A stretch of DNA of 64,000 nucleotides from Congregibacter litoralis KT71 (GCF_000153125.2 NZ_CM002299.1:3823338-3887337); one strand, 5' to 3'. Positions 10,809 to 22,693 are shown, counted from the first letter of the stretch. The notes: generated by a model not told the origin, from the letters alone. Made by a program: numbers and translations.

Positions 10809-11255
10809 TCAGGTCTGTGGGATGTCTTCCTGGGCAGAATCCACAGTGTCATCCATTCCGTCCGCACTCATCGATGGCATGCTGTCATCGACCACCGGAA
10901 GATCTCCCTCAGCAGGGCGCATATCATCCACAGCTTGCATGTCCGAGTCCAGTGTTGCCGGTGCGGAATTTGTCGGAAGAGGGATCGCAAACTCATCCAC
11001 GGCAGCGGTTTTGTTCTTGGCGATCACGGCCAGGCCAAAACTGGTGATAAAAAACAGCGTCACCATCCACGCCGTCGCGCGAGTCAGGACGTTGCCGCTA
11101 CCCGTGCTACCAAACACAGTTTGCGACGCGCCCGCGCCGAACGAAGCACCCGCATCAGCACCTTTACCCTGCTGGATAATAATCAGACCAATGATGGCCA
11201 GGGACAGCAACAAGTGCGTCACCAAAACCAGCTGTTCAATCAATTGCGCACTCAT
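10809..11255 (-). CDS. secG: preprotein translocase subunit SecG
   Basis: This 148-residue inner-membrane subunit of the SecYEG channel has two membrane segments (~5-27 and ~57-76) with the conserved loop QQGKGADAGASFGAGASQ between them. The tail after residue ~85 is long, acidic and Met/Pro-rich (about 60 residues) and lacks clear homology, making the protein longer than the ~110-residue E. coli form. It lies 57 bp after tpiA and just before tRNA-Leu. Confidence 0.95.
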   Translation of the reverse strand: MSAQLIEQLVLVTHLLLSLAIIGLIIIQQGKGADAGASFGAGASQTVFGSTGSGNVLTRATAWMVTLFFITSFGLAVIAKNKTAAVDEFAIPLPTNSAPATLDSDMQAVDDMRPAEGDLPVVDDSMPSMSADGMDDTVDSAQEDIPQT

Positions 11256-11312
11256 TTCCTAAACCTCAATGCAGTCGCGGACCTTCGCCACTGCTCCTAA
11301 TAATCTGTCTGC

Positions 11313-12053
11313 TCAGGCAGCACTCACAATGGCTGCAAAGGCTTCTGCGTCGAGAGAAGCCCCACCTACGAGCGCGCCATCAATATCTGCCTGGGCAAAC
11401 AACTCCGATGCGTTGCCCGGTTTCACGCTGCCGCCGTAAAGAAGACGCAATGACTCCGCGCTCCTGGCATCCAACTCCCGCATCACGTCGCGGATAAACT
11501 CATGCATCGCCTGCGCCTGCTCCGGCGATGCCGTCAAACCGGTGCCAATCGCCCAAACGGGTTCGTAGGCGATGGCCAAATGGCGGTAATCTGATAAATC
11601 GTCCAAAGCGCCTAACAATTGTGCCCTGACGACCTGCTCCGCCTCCCCGGCTTCCCGCTGCTCCTGGGTTTCGCCCACACAAAGCACCGGAGTCAATCCT
11701 GCCCGCTGCGCCATCGCGAGTTTTGCGGCCAGTAAGGCATCAGACTCCTGATGATACTGCCGACGCTCGGAGTGACCGACAATTACCCAGGTGCACCCAC
11801 AGTCGCGAAGCATTTCTGCCGAGACCTCACCCGTGTAGGCGCCCTCGTCGATGTGACTGCAATCCTGGGCGCCGAGCATCACGTCGCTGGAATCCAGCAA
11901 GCCTGCAATCTGCCCCAGATACACTGAGGGCGGACAAAGCACACACTCTGCACGTCCCGCCATGAGCTTCGCCAGAAAGTCCGTCACGAGGGCCTCGTTA
12001 AAAGCGCTCTTTCCGTGCATTTTCCAGTTAGCAATGACCAGGGGCTGTCGCAT
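11313..12053 (-). CDS. tpiA: triosephosphate isomerase
   Basis: This 246-residue TIM-barrel enzyme interconverts dihydroxyacetone phosphate and glyceraldehyde 3-phosphate. The catalytic residues are visible: K11 in ANWKMHG, H94 in IVGHSERR and E164 in AYEPVWAIGTG, with the phosphate-gripping LLYGGSVKP near 210. The ATG at 12051-12053 (MRQPLVIANW) gives the normal length; a frame reaching 12113 adds 20 unrelated residues. It is separated from glmM by 179 bp, room for its own promoter, and precedes secG. Confidence 0.98.
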   Translation of the reverse strand: MRQPLVIANWKMHGKSAFNEALVTDFLAKLMAGRAECVLCPPSVYLGQIAGLLDSSDVMLGAQDCSHIDEGAYTGEVSAEMLRDCGCTWVIVGHSERRQYHQESDALLAAKLAMAQRAGLTPVLCVGETQEQREAGEAEQVVRAQLLGALDDLSDYRHLAIAYEPVWAIGTGLTASPEQAQAMHEFIRDVMRELDARSAESLRLLYGGSVKPGNASELFAQADIDGALVGGASLDAEAFAAIVSAA

Positions 12054-12232
12054 AGCTTCAAGCTCCGCGTCGCGAGGGCGCGCAATACTACCCAAGCTGC
12101 CTGCCGGGGGCAAGACGTACTAGCTGCCGGGGATACAAAAAGGCAGCAATGATTTTTTGGGGAAGCGCCTTACGAACAGCTACCCCGGTACTCTTCAACA
12201 GCTGTTGGGCGCTCTTCAAAAACCTTCCGCCC

Positions 12233-13588
12233 TCAGGCGGCGGCCAGGAGACCCTCAACAGTCTGGGCCAGGGAACGACACAGGCGATCGACCTGCGCGG
12301 CGTCCCGTCCTTCGATCATCACCCGTATCACGGGCTCCGTACCCGAGGGCCGCAAGAGGACCCGGCCATTGTCCCCCAACTCCGCCTCCACCTGCGCCAC
12401 CGCCTCAAGGACCTCAGGCTGCGATGCAATGCTCGCTCCCGGGCTGATCCTCACGTTGATCATGGTCTGGGGAAGAAGAGGCACATCGCTGAGCACCTCT
12501 CGAAGACTGCGCCCGCCGCTTTGCAGCGCCCTGAGTACTTGCAGGGACGACACAATGCCATCGCCCGTGGTGGTGACATCCGAGCAGATGATATGCCCCG
12601 AGGACTCGCCACCGAGGTGCCAGCCCTGCGTCTCCATCATCTCCCGCACATAGCGGTCACCCACCTGCGCCCGCACGAACTGCAGCCCCTGTTCGCGAAG
12701 GGCAAGCTCCAGCCCCAGATTCGACATCAGAGTGCCGACTACGCCGGTGTCAGAACTGCCTTCCTGCAAGCGGTGCATCGCGATGACATAGAGCAACTGA
12801 TCACCGTCGACGGTTGCACCCTGATCATCGACGAACAGCACGCGATCCCCGTCACCGTCGTAGGCAATGCCGAGATCGCAATTGCGCTCCCGCACGGTTG
12901 CTGCGAGGGTGTCCATGTGCGTGGACCCGACACCTTCGTTGATATTGAAACCATCCGGCGACACCCCGATGGAAATCACCTCTGCCCCCAGTTCGGACAG
13001 CACGCTGGGCGCGATGTGATAGGTCGCGCCATGAGCGCAATCCATGGCGATACGCAGTCCTCTCAGACTGAAGCCCTCGGGCACCGTGGATTTACAGAAC
13101 TCGATGTAACGGCCGGCGGCGTCCACGACACGCTGAACCTTGCCGATATCGTGGGATTCTACGCAGGCCAGAGGCAGCTCAAGCTCGGCCTCGATAGCCA
13201 GCTCGATCTCGTCGGGCAGCTTGGACCCCGTGGCAGAGAAGAACTTAATACCATTGTCAAAATAGGCATTATGAGACGCGCTGATAACGATTCCAGCATC
13301 CGCGTTCTGCGTCCGGGTCATCAGAGCGACGGCGGGCGTGGGCATGGGGCCCAGAAGTTTCACATCGACACCGGCGGCCACCAGACCGGCCTCCAATGCC
13401 GATTCGAACATATACCCGGAAACCCGCGTGTCTTTACCGATGATCACACTGCAGCGCCCCTGCGCTGCCATTTGCCGCGTAAACACGCGGCCACAGGCCC
13501 AACCCAGCTTGAGCACAAAGTCCGGGGTAATCGGCGCTTCGCCCACCAGCCCGCGAATACCATCGGTACCAAAATAACGTTTCTTCAT
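12233..13588 (-). CDS. glmM: phosphoglucosamine mutase
   Basis: This 451-residue enzyme converts glucosamine-6-phosphate to glucosamine-1-phosphate for peptidoglycan and LPS precursors. It begins [13 protein letters not shown]; the phosphorylated serine is S105 in VISASHN, the Mg site is DGDGDR near 243, and the phosphate-binding [11 protein letters not shown] is near the C-terminus. Its ATG overlaps the folP stop by 4 bp, giving translational coupling, as in the folP-glmM pair of other gammaproteobacteria. Confidence 0.98.
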   Translation of the reverse strand: MKKRYFGTDGIRGLVGEAPITPDFVLKLGWACGRVFTRQMAAQGRCSVIIGKDTRVSGYMFESALEAGLVAAGVDVKLLGPMPTPAVALMTRTQNADAGIVISASHNAYFDNGIKFFSATGSKLPDEIELAIEAELELPLACVESHDIGKVQRVVDAAGRYIEFCKSTVPEGFSLRGLRIAMDCAHGATYHIAPSVLSELGAEVISIGVSPDGFNINEGVGSTHMDTLAATVRERNCDLGIAYDGDGDRVLFVDDQGATVDGDQLLYVIAMHRLQEGSSDTGVVGTLMSNLGLELALREQGLQFVRAQVGDRYVREMMETQGWHLGGESSGHIICSDVTTTGDGIVSSLQVLRALQSGGRSLREVLSDVPLLPQTMINVRISPGASIASQPEVLEAVAQVEAELGDNGRVLLRPSGTEPVIRVMIEGRDAAQVDRLCRSLAQTVEGLLAAA

Positions 13589-14472
13589 GGGATCCGGACA
13601 TCCTTTACGGCTTGGAGTATTCGCAAAACATCGGCGGTTTCCGCCACATCGTGCACACGCAGGATCGACGCGCCGCGCTCAGCCGCCAGCATGGCCAATG
13701 CGAGACTGCCGGGCAGCCTGTCGTCTACCTCACGACCCGTGAGTTTAGCAATGAGCGACTTCCGTGATAAGCCGACCATGATCGGCAAGTCCAGCTCCTC
13801 GAAGCGATCAAGCTGTGCCAGAAGAGTCAGGTTGTGTTCCAGGGTCTTACCGAAGCCAAAGCCGGGATCAACAACAATCTGCGATCGTTCGATGCCCGCC
13901 GCAACACAGGCCTCGACCCGTGCTGCCAGAAACTGACTCACTTCAGCAACGACATCAAGGTATTCCGGGGACTTTTGCATAGTGTCCGGCGCACCCTGCA
14001 TGTGCATCAGGCACACCGGGAGCGAAAGCTCGGCGGCTACCTTCAGAGCATTCTGCCGCCCCAGAGCGCGTACATCGTTGAGCAAACCCGCGCCTGCCCC
14101 TGCGGCGGCACGCATCACTGAGGGGTTGCTGCTATCCAGGGACAGCACCGCGTCTGTCTCATTTTTCAGAGCCTCAAAGACCGGCACTACGCGATCCAGC
14201 TCCTCCTCTTCAGATACGGGTGTGGCACCGGGACGCGTGGACTCGCCCCCGATATCGAGGATCTTCGCACCGCTCTCGACCATCGCGACCGCGACCCGTC
14301 GCAGTGCATCGAGGTCGGGTCGACCGCCGGACAGCCAGCGGCCCCCATCAGAAAAAGAATCGGGCGTAATATTGAGAACGCCCATAATAATGGGCGTTGA
14401 AAGATCGAGGTCGGTGCCGGCACAACTGAGGGCTGCGCCAGCACTGGAAGGCCTGGTCAAAGGACTGGTCAA
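13585..14472 (-). CDS. folP: dihydropteroate synthase
   Basis: This enzyme condenses p-aminobenzoate with dihydropterin pyrophosphate in folate synthesis and is the sulfonamide target. Motifs in order: [15 protein letters not shown] (~30-44), [11 protein letters not shown] (~72-82), [13 protein letters not shown] (~203), GLSRKS (~235) and LRVHDV near the end. The start is unclear: the only in-frame candidates are TTG codons at 14472 and 14460, which lie in a short direct repeat (AGTCCTTTGACC twice), and neither has a strong ribosome-binding site. Downstream of ftsH and overlapping glmM. Confidence 0.95.
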   Translation of the reverse strand: MTSPLTRPSSAGAALSCAGTDLDLSTPIIMGVLNITPDSFSDGGRWLSGGRPDLDALRRVAVAMVESGAKILDIGGESTRPGATPVSEEEELDRVVPVFEALKNETDAVLSLDSSNPSVMRAAAGAGAGLLNDVRALGRQNALKVAAELSLPVCLMHMQGAPDTMQKSPEYLDVVAEVSQFLAARVEACVAAGIERSQIVVDPGFGFGKTLEHNLTLLAQLDRFEELDLPIMVGLSRKSLIAKLTGREVDDRLPGSLALAMLAAERGASILRVHDVAETADVLRILQAVKDVRIP

Positions 14473-14507
14473 AGGACTGCTAATGACCTGATGGCGTTTT
14501 GCCGGCC

Positions 14508-16442
14508 TTAGTGCTCGCCGGCGGGCCCGCCAATGGGGCCGCTTCGATCAGCGGTATCCGAGCCTTCCGCTGACGATGAAGAGCCTGAGTCGCTGCCGTC
14601 GTCTTTGTTGCTCCAGTCGCTGGGCTCCCGGGGCGTTCGGCCCGCCATGATGTCCTCGATCTGATCAGCATCGATGGTCTCGTAGTGCATCAGCGCGTCG
14701 GCCATCACATGCAGCTTGTCGAAATTTTCTTCGAGGATGTCCTGCGCCTTGCGATAGCACTCGTCGATAATGCGACGCACTTCGGCATCAATCTGCTTCG
14801 CCGTCTCATCGGATATTGCTTTGTGAGACTGGCCGGCACTGCGGCCAAGAAACACCTCTTCACCACCTTCGTCATACAGCAGGGGACCCATTTTTTCTGA
14901 AAGCCCCCACTTGGTCACCATATTCCGGGCGATTTCCGTGGCGCGTTGAATATCGTTTGAGGCGCCGGTGGTAATACCGTCGGGACCCAGGGTCATCTCC
15001 TCCGCGATCCGTCCGCCGAAAAGGCTGCAAATCTGGCTGATGATGTGACGACGGCTATGGGAATAGCGATCCTCCTCGGGGAGGAACATGGTCACCCCCA
15101 GGGCCCGTCCGCGGGGAATAATGCTGACCTTATAGACAGGGTCGTGCTCGGGCATGATGCGGCCCACGATCGCATGACCTGCTTCGTGATAAGCCGTGTT
15201 CCGCTTCTCGTCTTCGGACATCACCATGGACTTGCGCTCCGCGCCCATCATGATCTTGTCCTTAGCAAGCTCGAATTGCGTCATGCCTACGGTTCGTGAC
15301 CCCGAGCGTGCCGAGAAAAGCGCCGCTTCGTTCACCAGGTTGGCAAGATCCGCACCGGAGAACCCGGGCGTGCCGCGGGCAATCTTGGACGCTTCCACAT
15401 CCTCAGCCAGGGGTACCTTGCGCATGTGCACCTTGAGGATTTGCTCGCGGCCGCGGATATCCGGCAGACCCACAACCACCTGGCGGTCGAAACGACCGGG
15501 ACGCAGGAGAGCCGGATCCAAAACATCCGGGCGGTTGGTCGCGGCAATTACAATCACACCGTCGTTGACTTCAAAACCATCCATTTCCACGAGGAGCTGG
15601 TTAAGCGTCTGCTCACGCTCATCATGCCCGCCGCCAAGGCCTGCGCCACGATGGCGACCGACGGCATCGATCTCATCGATGAAGATAATGCACGGTGCCT
15701 GCTTCTTCGCCTGGTCAAACATATCGCGGACACGGGACGCGCCCACACCGACAAACATTTCGACGAAGTCCGAGCCGGAGATTGAGAAAAAGGGCACCTT
15801 GGCTTCGCCGGCAATAGCCTTGGCCAGGAGCGTCTTACCGGTACCCGGTTGACCCACCATGAGTACGCCGCGGGGAATACGTCCGCCAAGCTTCTGGAAT
15901 TTGCCCGGATCGCGCAGGAATTCCACCAGCTCCTGCACGTCCTCCTTGGCCTCATCCACACCGGCCACGTCAGCAAAGGTCGTTGTGATCTGATCCTCGC
16001 CCAGTAGTTTCGCCTTGCTCTTGCCAAAGCTCATGGGGCCGCCGCGACCGCCGCCACCACCCTGCATCTGACGCATAAAGAACATGAAAACCGCGATGAT
16101 GATGAGAATCGGGAAGCTCGCCACCAGCAGCTGTGTCCACACGCTCTGCTGCTCGGGCTCTTTACCCTCGACCTCAACCTGATGGGTCAGGAGATCATCC
16201 ATTAGCTTGGGATCATCTACCATGGGCCGGGTCGTCTCGAAATACGAGCCGTCGAAACGCTCGCCGGCAATAGTGAGCCCGTCAATAGTCACCTTGCGCA
16301 CCTGGTCGCGCTGCACTTCCTGAATGAACTCGGAGTACACCATGCGCTCCGTGGGCGTTTGCATACTGAAGTTGTTGAAAATAGACAGCAGCACCGCCGC
16401 AATCACGATCCACAACAGCAGGTTTTTGGCCATATCGTTCAA
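14508..16442 (-). CDS. ftsH: ATP-dependent zinc metalloprotease FtsH
   Basis: This 644-residue membrane-anchored AAA+ protease degrades misfolded membrane proteins and regulators such as LpxC and sigma-32 in E. coli. It has two membrane helices (~7-24 and ~104-123) around a periplasmic region, Walker A GQPGTGKT (197-204), Walker B near 255, and the zinc-binding HEAGH near 420. The Asp/Ser-rich C-terminus is likely disordered. I use the TTG at 16442 ([10 protein letters not shown]) because GAGGT lies seven bases upstream; the ATG at 16433 (MAKNLLL) is the alternative. It follows rlmE, as usual. Confidence 0.97.
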   Translation of the reverse strand: MNDMAKNLLLWIVIAAVLLSIFNNFSMQTPTERMVYSEFIQEVQRDQVRKVTIDGLTIAGERFDGSYFETTRPMVDDPKLMDDLLTHQVEVEGKEPEQQSVWTQLLVASFPILIIIAVFMFFMRQMQGGGGGRGGPMSFGKSKAKLLGEDQITTTFADVAGVDEAKEDVQELVEFLRDPGKFQKLGGRIPRGVLMVGQPGTGKTLLAKAIAGEAKVPFFSISGSDFVEMFVGVGASRVRDMFDQAKKQAPCIIFIDEIDAVGRHRGAGLGGGHDEREQTLNQLLVEMDGFEVNDGVIVIAATNRPDVLDPALLRPGRFDRQVVVGLPDIRGREQILKVHMRKVPLAEDVEASKIARGTPGFSGADLANLVNEAALFSARSGSRTVGMTQFELAKDKIMMGAERKSMVMSEDEKRNTAYHEAGHAIVGRIMPEHDPVYKVSIIPRGRALGVTMFLPEEDRYSHSRRHIISQICSLFGGRIAEEMTLGPDGITTGASNDIQRATEIARNMVTKWGLSEKMGPLLYDEGGEEVFLGRSAGQSHKAISDETAKQIDAEVRRIIDECYRKAQDILEENFDKLHVMADALMHYETIDADQIEDIMAGRTPREPSDWSNKDDGSDSGSSSSAEGSDTADRSGPIGGPAGEH

Positions 16443-16630
16443 AATCGTTACCTCATTGCTGCGATAGCTTCTCTACACTATCGCCAAAAATTCACCGGTC
16501 GCAGCAGTCGTCGTCTGCGCAGGGTCGAACGCCTTCGTCCAAATACCCGCCGGTCGACCAGTATAGCGTTTTTTACGACACAAACGCGCCCTTGGGCCAC
16601 TTGAGACCATGAACAGTGCCGGGAGGACGA

Positions 16631-17251
16631 TCAACGGCGCCCGCGAGCCACCAGATACACTTCCCGGGATCGCGGCCGGGAAGCAGAGGGCTTGCGGGTC
16701 AGCACCTTGTCGAACTGCTCCCGTGTCGCTCGGAACAACTCATCAAAGCCCTCTCCCTGAAACACCTTGGTGATAAAGGCACCGCCGGGAACCAGCACCC
16801 GCGTCGCCATATCGAGGGCAAGTTCCACCAGATAAATAGACTTCGGCTGATCCACGGCGCTCACCCCACTCATGTTGGGGGCCATATCGGATATTACAAG
16901 GTCGGCACTTTTATCGCCCATCTCCGCCAAAATCTGCTCAAATACCTGATCTTCCGTAAAATCGCCCTGAACAAAATTAACGCCGTCGATAGGATCCATG
17001 GGCAATATGTCCGAGGCGATAACCTGCCCGCGCTTTCCCACCAGCTCCGCGGCGACCTGAGACCAGCCCCCGGGGGCACTCCCCAGATCCAGCACAGTCA
17101 TGCCCGGACGAATAATGTTGTCCCGCTCCTGGAGCTCAAGGAGCTTGTAGCAGGCGCGGGAGCGATAGCCGTCACGCTGTGCCTGCTGCACGTAGGGATC
17201 GTCTCGATGTTCGCGCAACCACGCTTTGCTGCTGGAACTTTTTTTTACCAT
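16631..17251 (-). CDS. rlmE: 23S rRNA 2'-O-ribose U2552 methyltransferase
   Basis: This 206-residue SAM-dependent enzyme (FtsJ/RrmJ) methylates U2552 of 23S rRNA in late 50S assembly. The SAM-binding motif [13 protein letters not shown] (~53-65), [11 protein letters not shown] (~120) and [10 protein letters not shown] (~160) are present, with the basic N-terminus that binds rRNA. It lies 188 bp upstream of ftsH and is divergent from yhbY (103 bp apart), the conserved local arrangement. Confidence 0.97.
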   Translation of the reverse strand: MVKKSSSSKAWLREHRDDPYVQQAQRDGYRSRACYKLLELQERDNIIRPGMTVLDLGSAPGGWSQVAAELVGKRGQVIASDILPMDPIDGVNFVQGDFTEDQVFEQILAEMGDKSADLVISDMAPNMSGVSAVDQPKSIYLVELALDMATRVLVPGGAFITKVFQGEGFDELFRATREQFDKVLTRKPSASRPRSREVYLVARGRR

Positions 17252-17354
17252 GATGTCTTCCCGGAGAGCTATTTGTCGCAGGGCAGTTCATTTGGGTCCC
17301 GCTGGCCTCTGGTGTAGACTCCGCGCCCCGCTGACTGAATCGGTTTACCCTAGC

Positions 17355-17663
17355 ATGTCCCGCAAAACCAATACGCGCCAACTTCGCGCTATCGGCCACA
17401 AACTCAACCCCGTTGTCACCATCGCCGGAAACGGCCTGAGCGAGTCTGTGCAACTGGAGCTTGAGCGCGCCCTCAACGACCACGAGCTCATCAAAATCAA
17501 GCTGGCCGTGGGAGATCGCGACGCCCGGGATGCCGTGCTTGCGCAGCTACTCGAAGACAGTAAGGCCGAACTGGTTCAGCGCGTTGGCAATACGGCGCTG
17601 CTACTGCGCCACAGCGACCAACCGGATCCGAAAAAATCCAATCTCCTGCGGATGCTGGGCTGA
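17355..17663 (+). CDS. yhbY: YhbY family RNA-binding protein (CRM domain)
   Basis: This 102-residue protein is a single CRM domain, which binds pre-50S ribosomal RNA. It begins MSRKTNTRQLRAIGHKLNPV and carries the GNGL loop (GNGLSESV) typical of CRM proteins near residue 25. An upstream in-frame extension to 17226 has no homology, so the ATG at 17355 is chosen. It is the only plus-strand gene inside the core block and ends 13 bp from the greA stop. Confidence 0.93.
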   Translation: MSRKTNTRQLRAIGHKLNPVVTIAGNGLSESVQLELERALNDHELIKIKLAVGDRDARDAVLAQLLEDSKAELVQRVGNTALLLRHSDQPDPKKSNLLRMLG

Positions 17664-17676
17664 CTGAAACCTGCCG

Positions 17677-18153
17677 TTAAATGTGCCGCACCTGATCGAT
17701 CTCGTATTCCCGATCACCGCCGGGTGCCCGCACCACAACAACGTCACCTTCTTCCTTGCCGATGAGGGCCCGGGCTATCGGTGAGTTCACGGAAATCAGG
17801 TTTTGCTTGGCATCTGCTTCATCGTCACCGACGATGCGGTAGGTCACCGTGTCATCGCTCTCCACATTGATCAGATCGACGGTCACACCAAAAATGACTT
17901 TGCCCGTGGGCGGGATAGCCGTCACGTCAATCACCTGGGCATGGGATAGCTTGCCCTCAATATCCATGATCCGGCCTTCGGCAAAACTCTGCTGCTCACG
18001 AGCAGCATGATATTCAGCGTTTTCCTTGAGATCGCCGTGTTCCCGCGCCTCCGCGATGGCCTGGACAATGCGCGGCCGATCGACCTTCTTTAACTGCTCG
18101 AGTTCTTCCCGCAGAGCCTTCTCGCCCTGCGCTGTCATCGGCACCTTACTCAT
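17677..18153 (-). CDS. greA: transcription elongation factor GreA
   Basis: This 158-residue factor rescues backtracked RNA polymerase by stimulating transcript cleavage. The N-terminal coiled coil (1-~75) has the acidic tip ([12 protein letters not shown] region, ~43-54) and the C-terminal FKBP-like domain ends with [13 protein letters not shown]. Its ATG overlaps the carB TAA by one base (TAATG), so it is co-translated with carB. The carA-carB-greA grouping is as in Pseudomonas. Confidence 0.98.
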   Translation of the reverse strand: MSKVPMTAQGEKALREELEQLKKVDRPRIVQAIAEAREHGDLKENAEYHAAREQQSFAEGRIMDIEGKLSHAQVIDVTAIPPTGKVIFGVTVDLINVESDDTVTYRIVGDDEADAKQNLISVNSPIARALIGKEEGDVVVVRAPGGDREYEIDQVRHI

Positions 18154-21100
18154 TACTGCATGCTCCTGTGGAGATCCTGGAGACGGCGCACCGTCTTGTC
18201 TCCTTCACGCTGCAGGGTCAGGCAAATAGCCTCGGCCGCCGCCAGCGTCGTTGTATAGAAAACCCGGTGCGCCTCTGCACTGGCGCGAATCGGCGCCGAA
18301 TCCGCGATAGCGCGGCGCCCTTCCGTGGTATTGATAATAATATCGGCTTCGTCGTTTTTGATCATATCGACGATGTGCGGCCGTCCTTCCAGAACTTTCT
18401 TGACGCGGCGCACTTCAAGACCCGCAGCCTCCAGCGCATCCGCCGTGCCACCCGTCGCGGCCAGGCTGAAGCCCAGCTCCACCATCTGTCGGGCGAAAAT
18501 CACCGCCCCGGGCTTATCCACATCCCGCACGCTGATTAACAGCGTGCCGCTGCGGGGTGGAGGATCGCCGGCGGCGAGCTGGGCCTTGGCGTAGGCATCA
18601 GCAAAGCTGTCACCGGTGCCCATGACCTCGCCCGTGGACTTCATCTCCGGCCCCAGAATGGGATCGACACCGGGGAATTTGTTAAAGGGCATCACGGCCT
18701 CTTTTACGCTGAAAAATGCCGGAACGATCTCTTCGGTAAAGCCCTGGTCTTTGAGACTGACGCCGGCCATGCAGCGCGCGGCCACCTTGGCCAGGGACGT
18801 GCCAATGCACTTGGAGACAAAGGGCACGGTTCGCGACGCGCGGGGGTTCACCTCAATCACGTAAACTTGCTCATCCTGCCAGGCCAGCTGGACATTCATC
18901 AGGCCCTTGACGCCCAAAGCCAAGGCCATCTGCCGGACCTGCTCGCGCATTTCATCCTGCACGGCCGCGGGAAGACTGTAGGGGGGCAAAGAGCAGGCCG
19001 AATCCCCGGAATGCACCCCTGCCTGCTCGATATGCTGCATGATCGCACCGATCACCACCTGTTCGCCGTCGGAGACGGCATCGATATCGACCTCGATGGC
19101 GGCACTCAAAAAGCTGTCCAGGAGTACCGGAGATTCATCGCTCACGGACACCGCCTCACGCATATAGCGCAGGAGGTCCTCCTCGCGATAGACAATCTCC
19201 ATGGCACGACCACCGAGCACGTAGGACGGACGCACCACCAGGGGATAGCCGATGCTCCGCGCCGCCTCTACGGCCTCCTCCACGCTGCGCACCGTGGTGT
19301 TTGCCGGCTGCAGGAGATCAAGATCCTGGATCAGATGCTGGAAGCGCTCCCGGTCTTCGGCCCGGTCGATGGCATCCGGCGTGGTGCCGATAATGGGCAC
19401 GCCCGCCGCTTCCAGGGCACGGGCAAGCTTGAGCGGTGTCTGCCCCCCGAACTGAACGATGACACCCTCGGGCTGTTCCTTGGCGACGATTTCCAGCACG
19501 TCTTCCAGCGTGACGGGCTCAAAATACAGACGATCCGAAGTGTCGTAATCTGTGGAGACCGTCTCGGGGTTGCAGTTGATCATGATGGTCTCGTAACCAT
19601 CTTCACGCATGGCCAGCACCGCATGCACACAGCAATAATCGAACTCGATGCCCTGGCCGATGCGATTGGGCCCGCCGCCGATGACCAGAATCTTGGGCCG
19701 GTCGCTGGGCTGGGCCTCGCACTCCTCGTCATAGGTGGAGTACATGTAGGCGGTGCTCGACGCAAATTCTGCAGCACAGGTATCCACCCGCTTGTAGACG
19801 GGTCGAATGCCGAGGTTTTGCCGGTGCTCACGCAGGGAGGTTTCGCTGACCCCCAGCAGAGCCGCGAGGCGACGATCCGCAAAGCCTTTGCGCTTGAGAC
19901 GGTAAAGGTTCTTGGCATCAAGATCCTCAAGGGTACCCGCAGCGATGGCCGCCTCGTCCTTGACGATGTCTTCGATCTGCACGAGATACCAGGGATCCAC
20001 ACCGGAATGACCGTAGACATCCTCCACACTCATCCCCACGCGGAAGGCATCCGCCAGATGCCAGATGCGGTCCGCACCGGGGTTAATGAGTTCACTAATC
20101 AGTTCATCCGTGGGCTCCTTGTCGTCGGGTCCCAGGCGGGACTCCAGACCCGAGGCACCTACCTCCAGCCCCCGCAGGGCTTTTTGCAGCGACTCCTGGA
20201 AGTTACGCCCAATCGCCATGACCTCACCCACGGACTTCATCTGGGTGGTCAAACGCGCGTCCGCCGCATTGAATTTTTCAAAGGCAAAACGCGGAATCTT
20301 CGTCACCACGTAATCGATAGACGGCTCAAAGGATGCCGGTGTGGCGCCGCCAGTGATGTCGTTCTTGAGTTCGTCCAGGGTGTAGCCAACCGCCAGCTTG
20401 GCCGCCACCTTGGCAATGGGAAAACCCGTTGCCTTGGAAGCCAGCGCCGAAGAGCGGGAAACCCGCGGGTTCATCTCGATGACCACCATGCGCCCGGTGT
20501 CCGGACACATACCGAACTGCACATTGGAGCCCCCGGTCTCTACGCCAATCTCGCGAAGCACGGCGAGGGAGGCGTTCCGCATGATCTGGTATTCCTTGTC
20601 CGTCAGCGTCTGCGCCGGTGCCACGGTGATGGAATCACCCGTGTGGACGCCCATGGCGTCAAAGTTCTCGATGGCACAGATGATGATGCAGTTGTCGTTG
20701 CGGTCCCGGACCACCTCCATCTCATACTCTTTCCAGCCGATGAGAGACTCGTCGATGAGCAGCTCTGAGGTGGGTGATAGATCCAGTCCGCGGACGCAGA
20801 TCTCTTCAAACTCCTCCCGGTTGTAGGCGATACCACCACCGGAGCCGCCCATGGTGAACGACGGCCTGATGATGCAGGGGAAACCGATTTTATCGAGCAC
20901 CGCATGGGCTTCGTCCATGGAACGGGCAAAGGATGCCCGGGGCGTTTCCAACCCAATGCGCTTCATCGCCTGATCAAAGAGCTCGCGGTCCTCGGCCTTG
21001 TCGATGGCTTCCTTGGTAGCGCCAATGAGTTCGACGCCGTTGGCTTCCAGCACACCCTCCCGGGCAAGATCCAGCGCGCAGTTCAGGGCCGTCTGGCCCC

Positions 21101-21371
21101 CCATGGTGGGGAGCAGCGCATCGGGCTTTTCCACCTCGATAATCCGCTGCACCGTCTGCCACTCGATGGGCTCGATGTAGGTGGCATCGGCCATGGACGG
21201 ATCCGTCATGATCGTCGCCGGATTGGAGTTCACCAGAATGACCCGGTAGCCCTCTTCCCGGAGCGCCTTACAGGCCTGGGCTCCGGAGTAGTCAAACTCG
21301 CAGGCCTGACCGATCACGATGGGCCCGGCGCCGATAATCAGAATGCTTTGAATGTCTGTACGCTTTGGCAT
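18153..21371 (-). CDS. carB: carbamoyl-phosphate synthase large subunit
   Basis: This 1072-residue subunit makes carbamoyl phosphate from bicarbonate, ammonia and two ATP, feeding pyrimidine and arginine synthesis. It is the classic duplicated synthetase: two homologous ATP-grasp halves (1-~400 and ~550-930), each opening with a nucleotide motif ([19 protein letters not shown] at 10-28; [18 protein letters not shown] near 565), an oligomerisation domain between, and an MGS-like allosteric domain (~935-1072). Length matches the family. It starts 4 bp after carA and overlaps greA by one base. Confidence 0.98.
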   Translation of the reverse strand: MPKRTDIQSILIIGAGPIVIGQACEFDYSGAQACKALREEGYRVILVNSNPATIMTDPSMADATYIEPIEWQTVQRIIEVEKPDALLPTMGGQTALNCALDLAREGVLEANGVELIGATKEAIDKAEDRELFDQAMKRIGLETPRASFARSMDEAHAVLDKIGFPCIIRPSFTMGGSGGGIAYNREEFEEICVRGLDLSPTSELLIDESLIGWKEYEMEVVRDRNDNCIIICAIENFDAMGVHTGDSITVAPAQTLTDKEYQIMRNASLAVLREIGVETGGSNVQFGMCPDTGRMVVIEMNPRVSRSSALASKATGFPIAKVAAKLAVGYTLDELKNDITGGATPASFEPSIDYVVTKIPRFAFEKFNAADARLTTQMKSVGEVMAIGRNFQESLQKALRGLEVGASGLESRLGPDDKEPTDELISELINPGADRIWHLADAFRVGMSVEDVYGHSGVDPWYLVQIEDIVKDEAAIAAGTLEDLDAKNLYRLKRKGFADRRLAALLGVSETSLREHRQNLGIRPVYKRVDTCAAEFASSTAYMYSTYDEECEAQPSDRPKILVIGGGPNRIGQGIEFDYCCVHAVLAMREDGYETIMINCNPETVSTDYDTSDRLYFEPVTLEDVLEIVAKEQPEGVIVQFGGQTPLKLARALEAAGVPIIGTTPDAIDRAEDRERFQHLIQDLDLLQPANTTVRSVEEAVEAARSIGYPLVVRPSYVLGGRAMEIVYREEDLLRYMREAVSVSDESPVLLDSFLSAAIEVDIDAVSDGEQVVIGAIMQHIEQAGVHSGDSACSLPPYSLPAAVQDEMREQVRQMALALGVKGLMNVQLAWQDEQVYVIEVNPRASRTVPFVSKCIGTSLAKVAARCMAGVSLKDQGFTEEIVPAFFSVKEAVMPFNKFPGVDPILGPEMKSTGEVMGTGDSFADAYAKAQLAAGDPPPRSGTLLISVRDVDKPGAVIFARQMVELGFSLAATGGTADALEAAGLEVRRVKKVLEGRPHIVDMIKNDEADIIINTTEGRRAIADSAPIRASAEAHRVFYTTTLAAAEAICLTLQREGDKTVRRLQDLHRSMQ

Positions 21372-21375
21372 GAGC

Positions 21376-22512
21376 TTATCTCGCCTGACGCTGGATCAGG
21401 TTGATGAAGTGATCGAAGAGCGCACCGGCTTCATGGGGACCGGGGCTCGCCTCGGGGTGCCCCTGAAAACTGAAAGCAGCCTTGTCCGTGCGCTCAATTC
21501 CCTGCAAGGTGCCGTCAAAAAGTGATCGGTGAGTGACGTTGATACACTCGGGCAAATCGCGGTCATCCACGGCAAAGCCATGGTTCTGACTGGTGATCAT
21601 CACCCTGCCATCAAGAAGATCCTGCACCGGGTGGTTTGCACCGTGGTGACCAAACTTCATCTTCAGGGTTTTACCCCCGCTGGCGAGCGCCAGAAGCTGG
21701 TGCCCCAGACAGATACCAAAGAGGGGAATATCTGAGTCCAGAAGCTCACGAATCGCCGCAATGGCGTAATCACAGGGCTCCGGGTCCCCCGGACCATTGG
21801 AGAGAAACACACCGTCGGGCTTCAGGGCCAGAACCTCACTGGCGCTGGTCTTGGCCGGCACCACGGTCAAACGGCAGCCGCGATCCGCGAGCATGCGCAG
21901 GATATTCCGCTTGACACCAAAATCGTAAGCCACGACATGCCAGGGCATCTCCGGCGCCGCGGGGTCTGCGTGGCCCTCACCCAGCTGCCAGCTACCCGCA
22001 GTCCAGCTATAGCTCTCGGCGGTGGTGACCTCCTTTGCCAGATCCAGGCCCTTGAGGCCCCCGAAGTCTTTGGCAAGGGCCCGGGCAGCCTCGACATCAA
22101 GGGTGTCCGTCGCCATGAGGCAGCCCCTCTGCGCGCCCTTGTCCCGAAGGATCCGCGTCAGACGCCGCGTGTCGATTTCGGCAATACCCACAACGCCCCG
22201 GTCACGAAGATAATCATCCAGCGCCTGGGTATTCCGGAAGTTGCTGGCCAGCAGTGGAAGATCCCGTATCACCAGGCCCGACGCCCAGATGTGGGATGAC
22301 TCCTCATCCTCCGCGTTCGTGCCCGTGTTACCGATGTGCGGGTAGGTGAGAGTGACGATCTGACGGGCGTAGGAGGGATCCGTGAGGATTTCCTGGTAGC
22401 CGGTCATGGCCGTATTGAACACCACTTCGCCAACGGAGGTGGCTGCGGCACCGATGGAGGTGCCGTGGAATACGCTGCCGTCTTCAAGAACGAGAATAGC
22501 CGGACGGGTCAA
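21376..22512 (-). CDS. carA: carbamoyl-phosphate synthase small subunit (glutaminase)
   Basis: This 378-residue class I glutamine amidotransferase hydrolyses glutamine and tunnels ammonia to CarB. The N-terminal half is CarA-specific ([15 protein letters not shown]); the nucleophilic Cys is in FGICLGHQ (~268), with the triad His/Glu in [11 protein letters not shown] near 355. The start is a TTG ([11 protein letters not shown]) with GGAGG six bases upstream; E. coli carA also uses TTG. A leader peptide and terminator lie immediately upstream, suggesting attenuation. Confidence 0.97.
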   Translation of the reverse strand: MTRPAILVLEDGSVFHGTSIGAAATSVGEVVFNTAMTGYQEILTDPSYARQIVTLTYPHIGNTGTNAEDEESSHIWASGLVIRDLPLLASNFRNTQALDDYLRDRGVVGIAEIDTRRLTRILRDKGAQRGCLMATDTLDVEAARALAKDFGGLKGLDLAKEVTTAESYSWTAGSWQLGEGHADPAAPEMPWHVVAYDFGVKRNILRMLADRGCRLTVVPAKTSASEVLALKPDGVFLSNGPGDPEPCDYAIAAIRELLDSDIPLFGICLGHQLLALASGGKTLKMKFGHHGANHPVQDLLDGRVMITSQNHGFAVDDRDLPECINVTHRSLFDGTLQGIERTDKAAFSFQGHPEASPGPHEAGALFDHFINLIQRQAR

Positions 22513-22549
22513 TCGTACCTCCAGGGGCGCCGGCGTTGCGCTCGCAGGC

Positions 22550-22612
22550 TCAAAAAAAAGCGAGATGAGTGGCTCTCATCTCGCTTTTCTTGGCTTGTCT
22601 GTCTTGGCCCAT
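22550..22612 (-). CDS. putative carA leader peptide (20 codons)
   Basis: A short open frame, [20 protein letters not shown], starts with ATG 100 bases before the carA start and reads through the whole terminator hairpin, stopping (TGA) at the end of its T-run. There is no strong ribosome-binding site. Its value is positional: a ribosome translating it would melt the terminator stem, as in pyrBI-type attenuation. It could be a chance frame. Confidence 0.4.
   Translation of the reverse strand: MGQDRQAKKSEMRATHLAFF
22552..22586 (-). promoter_or_regulatory. candidate transcription attenuator in the carA leader
   Basis: A perfect 12-bp stem (AAGCGAGATGAG / CTCATCTCGCTT, 5-base loop) with a run of eight T including the stem end, 40 bases before the carA TTG. 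It is a strong intrinsic terminator on the minus strand, but no minus-strand gene lies upstream of it: the next gene is divergent. It therefore most likely sits between the carA promoter and carA. Confidence 0.7.
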
Positions 22613-22693
22613 CAACGTGCGTTAATGCCGGCAGCTCAAAATTTTATGGGATTAAAGTTTCGCGTCGGAAGCGAGGTCCAGGCGCGGGAACGC

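Noticed and set aside
12149..13936. 595-codon plus-strand frame across glmM and folP
   Set aside because: Antisense to two conserved enzymes with clear motifs; no recognisable domain in the frame.
18867..20768. 633-codon plus-strand frame inside carB
   Set aside because: Shadow of the conserved carB coding pattern; no signal of its own.
22552..22586. Treating the hairpin before carA as the end of an upstream minus-strand gene
   Set aside because: No such gene exists between the hairpin and the divergent SDR gene at 22804.
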